This document shows, piece by piece, positions 61,401 to 62,224 of a stretch of 64,000 nucleotides of DNA. The notes beneath the pieces are model-generated. The model was given only the letters and a program-made list of their open reading frames with translations, did not search any database and was not told where the DNA came from. This DNA comes from Lepeophtheirus salmonis (Eukaryota; Arthropoda; Copepoda; Siphonostomatoida; Caligidae): contig NC_052137.2 of NCBI RefSeq assembly GCF_016086655.4, forward strand, positions 4,402,001 through 4,466,000, written 5' to 3'. Numbering within the stretch: position 1 is the stretch's first letter; each line of letters begins with the position of its first letter. The translations under genes were made by a program, and so were the position numbers.

Positions 61401-62224
61401 TTTCAAACAAAATGACGAAACGAAGTCCACGTAATTAATATTTGTACAAGGTAGTGACACTTTTTTTGTCCGCTAGGATTGTTGAATATTACTCCATAAT
61501 CCACTATACAGCCTTCATGAATTTGCAATTTTAACTGAATTAACGCATCATAAAAGTATATGACAAAAAAAAAAAATGGATGTCATCTGTTCTATCATCA
61601 ACAGGGGCATCTTTCCTGCAAAAAAAGATATCCCCACGACGACTTATCTTCTCGAGTTAGTGGGTGCGTTTCACCAATTTATTTGTATGGTTAATAGAAG
61701 GATATCCAACCCGTTGCCTGCATTGCAACCCACTTAATTTTTAAGTGCGTCCAACTACTCATTCTCACTTAAAGTAGTATTTTTTATCCTAATTGTCACT
61801 ATATCATTGAAACGTGTCGAAGGCAAATTATTTCCGAAACAAAGGAATTTTTTAAAAGGGATTTGCCCTAAACTTGAAATAAATATGTATTAAATAGTTT
61901 TTCTTTATGAAGTCATTTTTCATTACGTATAATTCAATAGTATCTATGGCAATGCAGGCCATTATACGAAAAGGTTGGACATCCCTACTTTAGTAGGACC
62001 AATCAATATAATTTACGAGTTATTTCAAGATATCCTGTTTGAGATTTCATTGGATCAGTATTAATTTGGCACATATACCATCCACGATCAGAGGGTTTGA
62101 CGTTTCTTATTTTAAGATTCCATTCTTTTGAATCCGTTGTTGACACTTCAAATCGATGATTTCGAGAAATTAATTTGTTGTTTAATGAAAGAATCGTTTG
62201 CGTTTTGACTCGAACCCAAGCAAT
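19206..62224 (-). CDS. Dpr-interacting-protein (DIP)/lachesin-like IgSF cell-surface protein, 5' end off-window
   Basis: Six minus-strand exons (62017-62224, 61202-61354, 30260-30376, 24954-25088, 24731-24895, 19206-19429) all join in phase 1 and give about 333 residues. In order: the second half of Ig1, with the DIP hallmark DRGWYMCQINTDPMKSQ and WVRVKTQTIL; Ig2 (LTCYASGHPMPTITWKRED...GAYLCIASNNVPP); Ig3 (LGERVILNATIRGNPPPIVKW...YMQYTCEASNSKG); then a polar linker and a hydrophobic C-terminus (NVITMLLVTSSFFWFC) typical of a GPI-anchor signal. DIPs bind Dpr Ig proteins on neuronal surfaces in insects and guide synaptic partner choice; that role here is inference. Ig3 lacks its B-strand cysteine. 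The signal peptide and Ig1 start must lie beyond 64000 or in an exon I missed. Two other genes are nested antisense in its introns. Confidence 0.88.
19430..20239. other. DIP intron sequence, no other feature
   Basis: Part of the about 5.3-kb intron between the last two DIP exons. No coding sequence is recognised; the frames at 19592-19786 and 19964-20218 look fortuitous. At 20105 'aaaggttgcgtgat' is an R4-like fragment. Confidence 0.4.
20240..20510 (+). repeat. Repeat R4, copy with tip
   Basis: Begins 'ctatttggaggagcataagc', then 'tccaatctcgcaac', and continues with blocks matched at 26031-26330. The frame at 20289-20624 runs through it and is not a gene. Confidence 0.65.
20511..21409. other. 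DIP intron, gene-free; GC-tipped AT-rich stretch near 20990-21245
   Basis: About 20990-21245 has the AT-rich centre and G/C-rich borders ('gctccagggcccgctc', 'gcgccccctatacaggcccc') seen in other AT-rich elements. Nothing coding. Confidence 0.35.
21410..21780 (+). pseudogene. N-terminal fragment of a Tc1/mariner transposase
   Basis: Starts MEQRRAIILELS at 21412. After frame breaks it has 'ELVEAVKATIEDKRRNVNS' and 'NLHAYKRTPCQGLKP', resembling the helix-turn-helix and linker of maT-type transposases. The catalytic half is missing. About 50 bp ('agtttcgtaccag..tggaactggtcattaa') occurs twice, at 21698-21745 and 21908-21955, suggesting a local duplication at the deletion. Confidence 0.5.
22340..22510 (+). 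repeat. Repeat R5, plus copy (inverted partner 51785-51955)
   Basis: Contains 'actgatatttgacttcc', 'gagtataactgttaccaaga' and 'ccttccttgactgttactgt'. The reverse complement of these blocks, in the same order, is found in hydrolase intron 2. Confidence 0.65.
22561..22648. repeat. Two perfect small hairpins
   Basis: TTACATGATGG/CCATCATGTAA (22561-22587, 5-nt loop) and TCAGTCCTAGCTAT/ATAGCTAGGACTGA (22600-22648, 21-nt loop). The second lies at the edge of repeat R6 and may be its terminal structure. Confidence 0.6.
22600..22900 (+). repeat. Repeat R6, copy 1 (partner 33890-34200)
   Basis: Shares a nearly exact run around 'gaataatataaaaacgaaga' through 'aataaatgatagctagaa' and 'tctagtcacac.cctcctactt' with 33900-34000. 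Further downstream it shares 'gttctaggactgacaaatt' and 'ggaccgga.tga' with 34120-34170. Confidence 0.7.
23879..24504 (+). mobile_element. Deleted Tc1/mariner element with its own TIRs
   Basis: The left end 'ttggcgttcgaaaagtcttt' then 'gatcac' is matched by the reverse complement of the right end, 'actgttcggaaagtctttga' then 'ccac'. Inside, near 24225-24350, the frame preserves NLNPLDFSIRLHIESKAS and NLKASVESHWRRI, the post-catalytic block (S-P-D-L-N-P-L-D-F) of maT-like transposases. About 630 bp remain of a normal 1.3 kb, with broken frames. It lies in a DIP intron. Confidence 0.65.
24661..24709. repeat. 22-bp hairpin just inside a DIP intron
   Basis: The arm TTAATGGATCACATGATATAT (24661-24681) pairs with 24689-24709 with one mismatch and about a 5-nt loop. 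A third partial arm (catgatatatta) follows at 24709-24720. In the DIP transcript it starts about 20 nt after the donor of the 24731 exon. Confidence 0.75.
24731..24895 (-). CDS. DIP-like gene, exon with second half of Ig3
   Basis: The acceptor is cttctcttag and the donor CTAG|GTATTA. It reads GNGRHRISTKVESNGVIFTS, then EKEDDYMQYTCEASNSKG and IEIHVL. The F-strand Cys is kept and is therefore unpaired in this domain. Confidence 0.88.
   Translation of the reverse strand, partial: GMEGIEYPLRSNRMVLFLLLLKLLALKKRMIICNILVKLQIPKEQSLILLKYTF
24954..25088 (-). CDS. DIP-like gene, exon with first half of Ig3
   Basis: The acceptor is cttccattttag and the donor GGAG|GTAATA. It reads APEIHMDVRLTQKPLGERVI, then LNATIRGNPPPIVKWKRAG. 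Where DIPs have a cysteine (VILEC), this exon has VILNA; the result also creates an N-A-T glycosylation sequon. The C-strand Trp is kept. Confidence 0.88.
25089..25509. other. DIP intron, gene-free
   Basis: Contains a G-rich/C-rich pair at 25240-25300 ('gaggggggagggctttagcc' and 'ccctagcccccccc') like the tips of the AT-rich elements. Nothing coding. Confidence 0.4.
25510..25770 (+). repeat. Repeat R3, copy 2
   Basis: Shares 'gcattgaatactaattaatg', 'atgataaacactgatatttg', 'aaaagtaataagtactgaaaa' with 14255-14560 and 30780-31120. Confidence 0.65.
26032..27676. mobile_element. 1.65-kb element with long inverted ends (repeat R4)
   Basis: The left end 'ctggaggagcacaagctcca', then 'atcacgcaac', is repeated inverted at the right end (reverse complement 'tggaggagcacaagtcccaa', then 'tcacgcaac'). 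The inverted match continues inward for at least 150 bp ('aacatcatt', 'actttgtacaattataa', 'acatttgaaatt'). The interior has a diverged internal duplication (26930-27010 vs 27190-27250) and no coding sequence. The right end lies 85 bp before the SHCBP1-like start codon. Such long-TIR non-autonomous elements are common in arthropods; the superfamily is unknown. Confidence 0.65.
27761..28010 (+). CDS. SHCBP1-like exon 1 (frame shift in a T run)
   Basis: ATG at 27761 (aaaaATGG context) reads MGSEDGSVFRTLLELF then hits TAG in 'aactttttta'. One frame over, the conserved-looking reading RKNEYQVDPMPPSELATI continues to 28010. The exon is therefore one base out of frame at a run of six T. It ends ACA AGG before GTTTTG, phase 0. 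Confidence 0.55.
27761..30106 (+). CDS. SHCBP1/Nessun-dorma-like protein with C-terminal beta-helix domain
   Basis: Five exons (27761-28010, 28140-28275, 28331-28689, 28744-29100, 29156-30106) with small GT-AG introns give about 683 residues, close to the ~670 of vertebrate SHCBP1. The N-terminal part is helical (LVEDVLKDYISWLSEP). The last ~430 residues have the repeated short strands, Asn/Gly turns and 'isgcif/gNvfy' pattern of a right-handed parallel beta-helix (SVSIIGSS, LYLSNLQIEV, NGCIIESS, NISGCLFEL, CIKGNVFYL). Family members bind centralspindlin and act in cytokinesis. A reading-frame shift is present at 27800-27810. The gene is nested antisense in a DIP intron, and its stop is 153 bp from a DIP exon. 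Initiation could alternatively be at ATG 27837. Family assignment is from memory of pattern, not a search. Confidence 0.72.
28140..28275 (+). CDS. SHCBP1-like exon 2
   Basis: The acceptor is actcttgtccag, phase 0. It reads EVQDFITWILDHIKGLIDAQ, then FTQALDHSNVVLKSIM, and ends CTG G before GTAAAA (phase 1). Helical in character. Confidence 0.65.
28331..28689 (+). CDS. SHCBP1-like exon 3
   Basis: The acceptor is caaatttcag. It reads DEHYSLVYFLQNQAILHLEP and leads into the start of the beta-helix (VVNDLQTALKIAQDSDVIYL, then ERGDY). The last part matches the 'P-L-x-A-I-x-x-x-x-x-G-D-x-I-x-x-x-x-G-x-Y' entry motif of these domains. Ends phase 0 before GTATAT. Confidence 0.75.
28744..29100 (+). 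CDS. SHCBP1-like exon 4
   Basis: The acceptor is ttatttcgcag. It contains LQIKKSVSIIGSSKSDVKIC and YLLGGRTEINGCIIESSANT, typical beta-helix rungs. It is 119 codons long and ends phase 0 before GTGATG. Confidence 0.75.
29156..30106 (+). CDS. SHCBP1-like exon 5
   Basis: The acceptor is tatttccttag. It has 316 codons plus TAA, and continues the beta-helix (SGCLFEL, GICIKGNVFYLNSLDSSAI, DEVRLNNNIVNGARIGYHF, VRMIDNSF). It ends SYIDLVSS. AATAAA overlaps the stop. Confidence 0.78.
   Translation, partial: GSRIRMEFENCYASDSLSFITFIDHDDSHQDCSYFFIDSTFSHIQDAIHISPMKTSNFSLNISGCLFELSQWDEEVKSVGVHLESGNGICIKGNVFYLNSLDSSAIYLKDVRYGLIELNHIESTSDAIRTTSIAEGIAIHNFIDEVRLNNNIVNGARIGYHFSSSNIEKGPNLFSLSNCEASFCSVGLLFELKQSQLPRSLCIHSLKLSNSNYGLMMNTEYTPNDESKVQISGSTINDVPIPFLFHKKFIDRVRMIDNSFTHTLDYESMDPADADLRTKMFFYLATVKNLPYRVAFERDDYVIIENERSYIDLVSS
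30260..30376 (-). CDS. DIP-like gene, exon with second half of Ig2
   Basis: The acceptor is cttacttatag and the donor TCT|GTAAGT. It reads GPDITFPSVTREDHGAYLCI, then ASNNVPPAISRRIIMNVL. The D-x-G-x-Y-x-C motif completes the Ig2 disulfide. The junction with the 61202 exon leaves a rather short C'-D region compared with known DIPs. Confidence 0.88.
30377..31410. other. DIP intron; holds repeat R3 copy 3 at 30780-31120
   Basis: 30780-31120 carries R3 ('ggctcaaagttgatatttta', 'tgcattgaatactgcttgat', 'aacactgatatttgaatata', 'gagaaaagtaggatgatt'). Two short 'acgtca..ttgcatcataa' motifs at 30670-30700 and 30745-30770 recur at 36195-36220. Nothing coding. Confidence 0.55.
31411..32182 (+). mobile_element. 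Deleted mariner element with TIRs
   Basis: The left end TAAGTTGGGGAAAGAAGTAT, then TTTCGTATT, pairs with the reverse complement of the right end, TTAGGTTGGGGAAAAAGTAA, then CTTCGTATT. Inside, the plus strand keeps NIDKIMENIEIDRHVTIDQD and IDHKTLLNHLQKAGYKKKLE, the mariner helix-turn-helix region. It then jumps to remains of the C-terminal half ('ITLHKLL..PPYSFSLAPSDYYLF'-like in shifting frames). At 772 bp instead of about 1.3 kb, the catalytic core is lost. Confidence 0.75.
32715..32800 (+). repeat. Repeat R1, 5' part
   Basis: 'gaaaccctgacaattaaaac', 'gagaagagaagcttagcttt', 'cattacgtttcaataaatca': R1 head truncated at the maT element that follows. A 3' R1 piece ('ctcaattctactctgagaca') lies beyond that element at 33800-33870. 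Confidence 0.5.
32801..33647 (-). mobile_element. Degraded maT-like Tc1/mariner element, minus strand
   Basis: The ends 'cagggttgatctcttctaca' then 'ggtaca', and the reverse complement of the right end 'aaggattgatcttatctagt' then 'ggtaca', match those of 18244-19114. The minus strand carries 'SASVRHVFRTKNPAQTMVVVA', 'FNADAYIYFLFKKGIPWA' and 'DNGALCHCAVKTQPILRDNV' in successive overlapping frames. It is a same-family copy in the opposite orientation, with several shifts. Confidence 0.78.
33890..34200 (+). repeat. Repeat R6, copy 2
   Basis: Partner of 22600-22900, with an almost exact 60-bp core around 'aataaatgatagctagaacg'. The preceding 33690-33810 has AT-rich sequence with G/C-rich tips ('ggaggggctttagccccc'). 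Confidence 0.65.
34201..35080. other. DIP intron, gene-free
   Basis: No coding region recognised; the short frames at 34297-34479 and 34756-35054 have no domain features. Confidence 0.35.
35085..35745 (-). mobile_element. Degraded mariner element, minus strand
   Basis: The minus strand at 35090-35278 keeps the mariner C-terminus: FFANRDKGFYEKGIMKLLDS then RWRQVIKQNGD, ending near the element edge. Toward 35745 it has the 5' mariner region (reverse complement of 'cctccatactcggagtacaa', similar to 31527-31560 of the other copy). The catalytic middle is shortened and frame-broken. Confidence 0.65.
35746..37049. other. DIP intron, gene-free
   Basis: No gene. Around 36180-36240, 'agcgtttcacagacgtctta' then 'aattgcattataatggaagg' resembles 30655-30775. 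The long frame at 36049-36435 has no domain and crosses this repeat, so it is not called. Confidence 0.4.
37050..37245 (+). repeat. Repeat R1
   Basis: 'gaaaccctgacaatttgaga', 'ctcatgacattttattaaat', 'agctgcaatcagtcgtga', 'attccactccgtatctacca', 'cttaattcgactccaagtcc': the core of R1 without its tail. Confidence 0.65.
37290..37615 (-). mobile_element. 3' fragment of a Tc1/mariner element (family of 43397, 45309, 52590, 56079)
   Basis: Ends with the family's inverted end: 'gtaagtgctcagatttcaat' then 'ggactatctg'. It has the N-terminal coding part on the minus strand (reverse complement of 'ggcctttttgacagagcctt', the block also seen at 43960, 45855, 52710 and 56620). The catalytic half is absent. 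Confidence 0.6.
37616..38634. other. DIP intron, gene-free
   Basis: 37655-37745 ('gagctcgagaaaactttaaa', 'ggacgcataaataaatcaca') is repeated at 56938-57035, also just beyond a Tc1 fragment. Nothing coding. Confidence 0.45.
38635..38990 (+). repeat. Repeat R1, near-complete copy
   Basis: Head 'aaaccgaaaattaaaatggt' and 'agccctgacaatttgaagaa', core 'catgacgtttcattagatca', and tail 'ataattgaatctatttagga' and 'ataataatgacaactgc'. Confidence 0.75.
39470..39920 (+). pseudogene. 3' fragment of a non-LTR retrotransposon reverse transcriptase ORF
   Basis: Around 39680-39755 one frame reads GNKYCTFCALAIKNSEHLFF then LCPCNR. This is the C-x2-C...H-x4-C zinc-knuckle-like motif that ends many Jockey/RTE-type ORF2 proteins (zf-RVT). 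Upstream and downstream frames contain stops. No poly-A or target duplication was defined. Only the last part of such an ORF survives. Confidence 0.55.
39921..40739. other. DIP intron, gene-free
   Basis: No coding region or repeat with a clear partner seen; (TA)-rich stretch near 40420. Confidence 0.35.
40740..41220. repeat. GGTCT/GGACC-rich element with inverted organisation
   Basis: Left part 'ttcggtctggaaatcctaaa' then 'ccggtctgagaccg'; right part 'cggtctgacaccgcagtctg' then 'gaccaaaaaatcggtcc'. The two are roughly inverted around a poly-A run of about 23 at 40860. Related motifs occur at 3100-3310, 47090-47250, 48520-48650 and 59330-59660. The frames at 40947-41262 are fortuitous. Confidence 0.45.
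41221..41558. other. DIP intron, gene-free low-complexity DNA
   Basis: T-rich and A-rich runs; nothing coding. Confidence 0.35.
41559..41765 (-). pseudogene. Unidentified coding-like repeat, copy 1 (partner 43039-43236)
   Basis: The minus-strand frame reads RVKGRISAVEKGEAKIAEQQ then GEIYSIFPPFF. Copy 2 reads KVKKKMSAEEEGEAKTVEQQ then REVYSTFVPFF. The shared pattern suggests descent from a protein-coding repeat, perhaps a transposon gene, but I recognise no family. Confidence 0.35.
42100..43060. repeat. Dispersed repeat interrupted by an AT-rich element (42190-42870)
   Basis: 42130-42165 ('acaccattgaggactattta') and 42880-43050 ('ctctcattgtcactcacatc', 'aaaagtggaccg', 'tctcaatttatggacc') match 46990-47010 and 47040-47290, where they lie closer together. 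The insert at 42190-42870 has G/C-rich tips ('gctggaggggctgggacc', 'acagacccctccgcc') around runs of poly-T and AAATTTGAAA-type blocks. Confidence 0.55.
43039..43236 (-). pseudogene. Unidentified coding-like repeat, copy 2
   Basis: Partner of 41559-41765; see that entry. It carries KVKKKMSAEEEGEAKTVEQQ. No flanking exons or domain recognised. Confidence 0.35.
43397..44100 (-). mobile_element. Degraded Tc1/mariner element
   Basis: The left end is 'gagtggtccattaaaatctg' then 'aacactttg'. The minus strand reads LLAPFSPDASPLDYNFKVHV, then ENKACSVRHPKKEALKATVS and RLEAIIAAKDGYIN, i.e. the S-P-D-x-x-P-L-D block and C-terminus of a maT-like transposase. The N-terminal block lies near 43960-44040. 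Multiple shifts; the right terminal repeat was not found. Confidence 0.7.
44550..45100 (+). pseudogene. N-terminal half of a different Tc1/mariner transposase
   Basis: Plus-strand frame: IKSSIFDRDKPTDVFSRLGV, then LRITVYRAMEIYNDTGDYIK and RPKFGYSESLVQNIKTKV, the first helix-turn-helix and GRPR-like linker. It stops at 44773 and continues in other frames as 'SVQQLR...LSKATIKPIPESS' and 'CLEQKTFAIQQPNM'. No catalytic domain follows. Confidence 0.65.
45309..46145 (-). mobile_element. Degraded Tc1/mariner element with TIRs
   Basis: Ends 'agtcattaaaatctgagtac' then 'tttgaat', and the reverse complement of 'ttttcagatttcaatggaca' are inverted. The minus strand carries FALLAPYNPDANSLDYTFWM, then HVEEKSCSVRHSNTEVLKAT, and an N-terminal block near 45830-45960. 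Same family as 43397, 52590 and 56079. Frames are broken. Confidence 0.7.
46370..46765. repeat. AT-rich element with GC tip
   Basis: AAAATTTGAAAAAAATCC-type blocks end at 'cccatcccctccggatgccc' then 'ctgtaattcc', the tip form shared with 42190-42870 and 48060-48440. Confidence 0.4.
46970..47290. repeat. Uninterrupted copy of the repeat at 42100-43060
   Basis: Contains 'gacaccattgaggactatat', 'tctcattgtcactttcatcg', 'attcaaaagttggaccg' and 'ggtctcaatctatggatcg' in the order seen around the insertion at 42190-42870. Confidence 0.55.
47291..48059. other. DIP intron, gene-free
   Basis: Nothing coding or clearly repeated seen. Confidence 0.35.
48060..48440. repeat. AT-rich element with GC tip
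   Basis: Poly-T/poly-A blocks end at 'ggagggggcagcttcagccc' then 'ctcctgtggacgctcctg'. The following 48510-48660 has 'ggtcc' motifs as at 40740. The frame at 48041-48247 is fortuitous. Confidence 0.4.
48839..49244 (+). CDS. Hydrolase exon 1
   Basis: ATG at 48839 gives MKEDEGGLYPVTRISLYKLH, then FPAILEYIPYRHSDF and YVVVRADLRGSGDSNGLYFD. A tiny upstream ATG (48834) terminates at once. It covers the N-terminal strands up to the oxyanion-region motif and ends ATT G before GTAATT (phase 1). The upstream 'ctttttag' could also be an acceptor for a 5' exon. Confidence 0.85.
48839..59056 (+). CDS. CocE/NonD-type alpha/beta hydrolase (X-Pro dipeptidyl-peptidase S15 family-like)
   Basis: Eight exons (48839-49244, 50471-50605, 53508-53604, 54986-55283, 55343-55609, 57669-57970, 58033-58417, 58828-59056) join in frame except within exon 7 and span about 705 codons. 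The fold order is that of CocE-like hydrolases: IPYRHSDFT and HGYVVVRADLRGSGDSNG; IEWLKKQSWCNGRIGMYGKSWGG with nucleophile Ser (about 154); GGWVDSY Asp (about 276); GPWSHDW His (about 301); then a C-terminal jelly-roll (PepX_C-like). The triad is complete. No signal peptide is visible, so it is probably cytosolic. Natural substrate unknown; relatives cleave esters, amides or X-Pro peptides. Exon 7 has an in-frame TAA and a one-base shift. AATAAA lies at 59087. The gene is nested antisense in a DIP intron, and its own introns hold many transposons. Confidence 0.85.
49333..49470 (-). pseudogene. C-terminal Tc1 transposase fragment in hydrolase intron 1
   Basis: The minus-strand frame reads KKCMKVMEWAIQSLDLTPID, the degraded form of the Tc1 block V-M-x-W-P-x-Q-S-P-D-L-N-P-I-E. 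Nothing else of the element is recognised. Confidence 0.55.
49480..50290 (+). mobile_element. Degraded mariner element in hydrolase intron 1
   Basis: Begins near 'gaggtgtgttcaaacagtaa'. The plus strand keeps ELFTDVNDNPDLLKRVITGD then ESWVYGYLKKTKK (49990-50130), the block with the first catalytic Asp of mariner transposases. Upstream, 'SNGFQRSC*GY*HIG'-like remains match the HTH zone in broken frames. 'tttcgcgagcaa' at 49518 recurs inverted at 50279. The catalytic rest is missing. Confidence 0.6.
50471..50605 (+). CDS. Hydrolase exon 2 (nucleophile)
   Basis: The acceptor is gtgaatttcatag. It reads EWLKKQSWCNGRIGMYGKSW, then GGFNGLQIAFREPSGLASVI. GKSWG is the G-x-S-x-G nucleophile elbow. Ends ACA G before GTTTCA (phase 1). 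Confidence 0.9.
50606..51784. other. Hydrolase intron 2, gene-free part
   Basis: Contains a local duplication: 'ttgacgtcatagtgtatgag' (51378) and 'gtgacgtcatagactatgat' (51475), each followed by a similar 'gtgttttgtcaaaa'. The frames at 50428-50935 other than exon 2 are intronic. Confidence 0.45.
51785..51955 (-). repeat. Repeat R5, minus copy
   Basis: The reverse complement matches 22340-22510 ('cagtaacagtcaaggaagcc', 'ttggtaacagttatactctt', 'ggaagtcaaatatttgc'). Confidence 0.65.
52230..52570 (+). repeat. Two diverged units about 250 bp apart
   Basis: 'gggagaagttgaagtaccca' ... 'aacctttatttgatttaaaa' (52240-52320) recurs as 'gggaagagttaagatacccg' ... 'aacctttatatgatttaaga' (52490-52570). 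A third partial form is at 51555-51600. Confidence 0.55.
52590..53015 (-). mobile_element. 5'-coding fragment of a Tc1/mariner element
   Basis: Same family as 45309 and 56079: 'tcgggatctcttgcatgggt' (52645), 'actttcttcctctccaacgt' (52740) and the inverted end 'ttttcagattttaatggagc' (52986). The catalytic half is missing. Confidence 0.6.
53508..53604 (+). CDS. Hydrolase exon 3
   Basis: The acceptor is ttttgttttacatag. It reads DNRYTDDIHYKGGCVIGSGM, then LSWASWMFADQA. The Y-x-D-D-x-H-Y-x-G-G block is typical of the family. It ends AA before GTATGA (phase 2). Confidence 0.88.
53790..54040 (+). repeat. Repeat R1 in hydrolase intron 3
   Basis: 'tgatggagagcagcgtagct', 'agcagctgtgagaggaaggg', 'aaaatcccactccgtatata', 'gaattctactctgagtccaa'. 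Confidence 0.65.
54235..54830 (+). repeat. Repeat R1 split by a Tc1 transposase fragment
   Basis: 54235-54372 is the R1 5' half ('gatcctaacaatttgaagaa', 'tgacgttttattacatcaga') and 54600-54830 the 3' half ('caattctactcctattccaa', 'aatgataatgataacaga'). Between them, 54372-54560 is foreign. Confidence 0.65.
54372..54560 (-). pseudogene. N-terminal Tc1/maT transposase fragment inside R1
   Basis: The minus strand reads IAEYEKRIEIPELLSTGLSK, then KAIREQTGDSMKTIYNVSMR and LKVREDLIHSPGADKKP, a helix-turn-helix plus linker. It is a short fragment with no ends recognised. Confidence 0.55.
54986..55283 (+). CDS. Hydrolase exon 4 (catalytic Asp and His)
   Basis: The acceptor is ccaatgcatag. It reads PPHPKHSKDWKLEWKRRLEN, then YWENGSICMNYEKIKIPVFV, IGGWVDSY and IGPWSHDWPDTALPKPN. 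It carries the acid and base of the triad. Ends phase 0 before GTAAGA. Confidence 0.92.
55343..55609 (+). CDS. Hydrolase exon 5
   Basis: The acceptor is aaaactatacag. It reads IGFLQKCLEFWERTLKNSSC, then LVNEWPGEWLRMKKGITLED, and ends ILSLDE before GTAATA (phase 0). It is the transition from the hydrolase core to the C-terminal domain. The frame called from 54978 into this region is the unspliced wrong frame. Confidence 0.85.
55610..56078. other. Hydrolase intron 5, first part; no other feature
   Basis: No coding region or repeat with a clear partner recognised. Confidence 0.4.
56079..56862 (-). mobile_element. Degraded Tc1/mariner element with TIRs in hydrolase intron 5
   Basis: Ends 'gagtggtccattaaaatttg' then 'aacactttg', and the reverse complement of 'gtgctcagatttcaatggat' are inverted. 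The C-terminal block near 56220-56400 and the N-terminal block near 56540-56730 are on the minus strand in broken frames (VSRTTVSESETLQKKMC). A second inverted end ('agtgttcaaatttcaatgga' then 'tcacccgg') lies at 57038-57066. Confidence 0.68.
56863..57668. other. Hydrolase intron 5, last part
   Basis: 56938-57035 matches 37655-37745. The rest has no recognisable feature. Confidence 0.45.
57669..57970 (+). CDS. Hydrolase exon 6
   Basis: The acceptor is ttttaaaaaaatag. It reads LTESVTLKVDPLSAQEYSEF, then DQAGDMGLVNSNHSDTWILE and IVRLCDVFPDGQTRLLSIGV. The C-terminal jelly-roll domain with its V-R-L-x-D-V-x-P-D-G motif is clear. Ends AG before GTATTG (phase 2). Confidence 0.9.
58033..58417 (+). 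CDS. Hydrolase exon 7 (stop and frame shift)
   Basis: Enters as RRIKITLDVLGYDLQPGHQL, then SLSLSPMYFPLIWPP, as expected. It then meets TAA at 58160, after which the same frame keeps a family-like reading (GGIFSIPKLLRG...EPICFKRGPIIE) to a second stop at 58283. From about 58260 the reading continues one frame over (KIKDGLFKRSFDTLFNEDKS ... EEIYR) to the donor at 58418. The exon length is one base too long to join its neighbours in phase, agreeing with a single net insertion. An unrecognised small intron is an alternative. Confidence 0.7.
58828..59056 (+). CDS. Hydrolase exon 8
   Basis: The acceptor is atttcttgttgtag. It reads ISNQFPFNPQAIITWDVNME, then LLDHHINVSHGETEIYQNGY, and ends EKVIPREL and TAG, matching the family's typical end (rsIPRdl). 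Confidence 0.88.
59330..59660. repeat. GGTCC-rich tandem array
   Basis: About 2.7 units of roughly 125 bp. Each has 'gtcagttccaatttttcatg'-like sequence, 'tctagtccagtcttaggat' and one or two 'ggtccttagaactgtcggtc' modules. It starts about 270 bp past the hydrolase stop. Non-coding; related motif-rich stretches occur at 3100, 40740 and 48520. Confidence 0.65.
59718..59805 (+). ncRNA. tRNA-like sequence, possibly a tRNA-derived SINE head
   Basis: A 7-bp acceptor-like stem GGAACGA/TCGTTCC encloses 88 nt. It has a good RNA polymerase III A box (TAGCTCAATTG at 59727) and B box (GGTTCGAGTCT at 59784). The T and D stems do not pair well and no clear anticodon arm is seen. It is therefore a degenerate tRNA or a tRNA-derived SINE rather than a working tRNA. 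Confidence 0.4.
60105..60160 (+). CDS. Candidate isolated exon, unassigned
   Basis: A polypyrimidine run and 'ccaaaag' precede an ATG at 60110 reading MIRFDDFGDTLAEVDQ, followed by a strong donor-like CAAA|GTAAGA at 60160. The composition looks coding, but no family or partner exon was identified. It could be a first exon of an unseen gene or chance. Confidence 0.22.
60365..60590 (-). repeat. Repeat R1, minus copy
   Basis: Plus-strand order 'tccttgttggactcagaatg', 'aattgaggatcggcatggtt', 'aatgaaacgttaggacggcc', 'aacattattcaaattgtgag': the inverse of R1. Confidence 0.7.
60591..61201. other. DIP intron, gene-free
   Basis: 'aggaccaataatatggacgg' then 'aactggaccaaagcaggact' at 60900-60940 is a small GGTCC/GGACC-type stretch. 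Nothing coding. Confidence 0.4.
61202..61354 (-). CDS. DIP-like gene, exon with first half of Ig2
   Basis: The acceptor is ttttttttcctgtag and the donor ATAT|GTAAGG. It reads PPRILVTGTSSDLTINEGYP, then ARLTCYASGHPMPTITWKRE, DGQPISKQRI. It carries the B-strand Cys and C-strand Trp of Ig2. Confidence 0.9.
61355..62016. other. DIP intron between the two right-most exons
   Basis: No other feature recognised. Confidence 0.4.
62017..62224 (-). CDS. DIP-like gene, exon with second half of Ig1
   Basis: The acceptor is ttttttacatag and the donor ACTC|GTAAAT. The exon reads IAWVRVKTQTILSLNNKLIS, then RNHRFEV, NLKIRNVKPSDRGWYMC and GYLEIT. The pattern is nearly diagnostic for DIP/IgLON Ig1. It starts in phase 0 and ends in phase 1. 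Confidence 0.88.
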
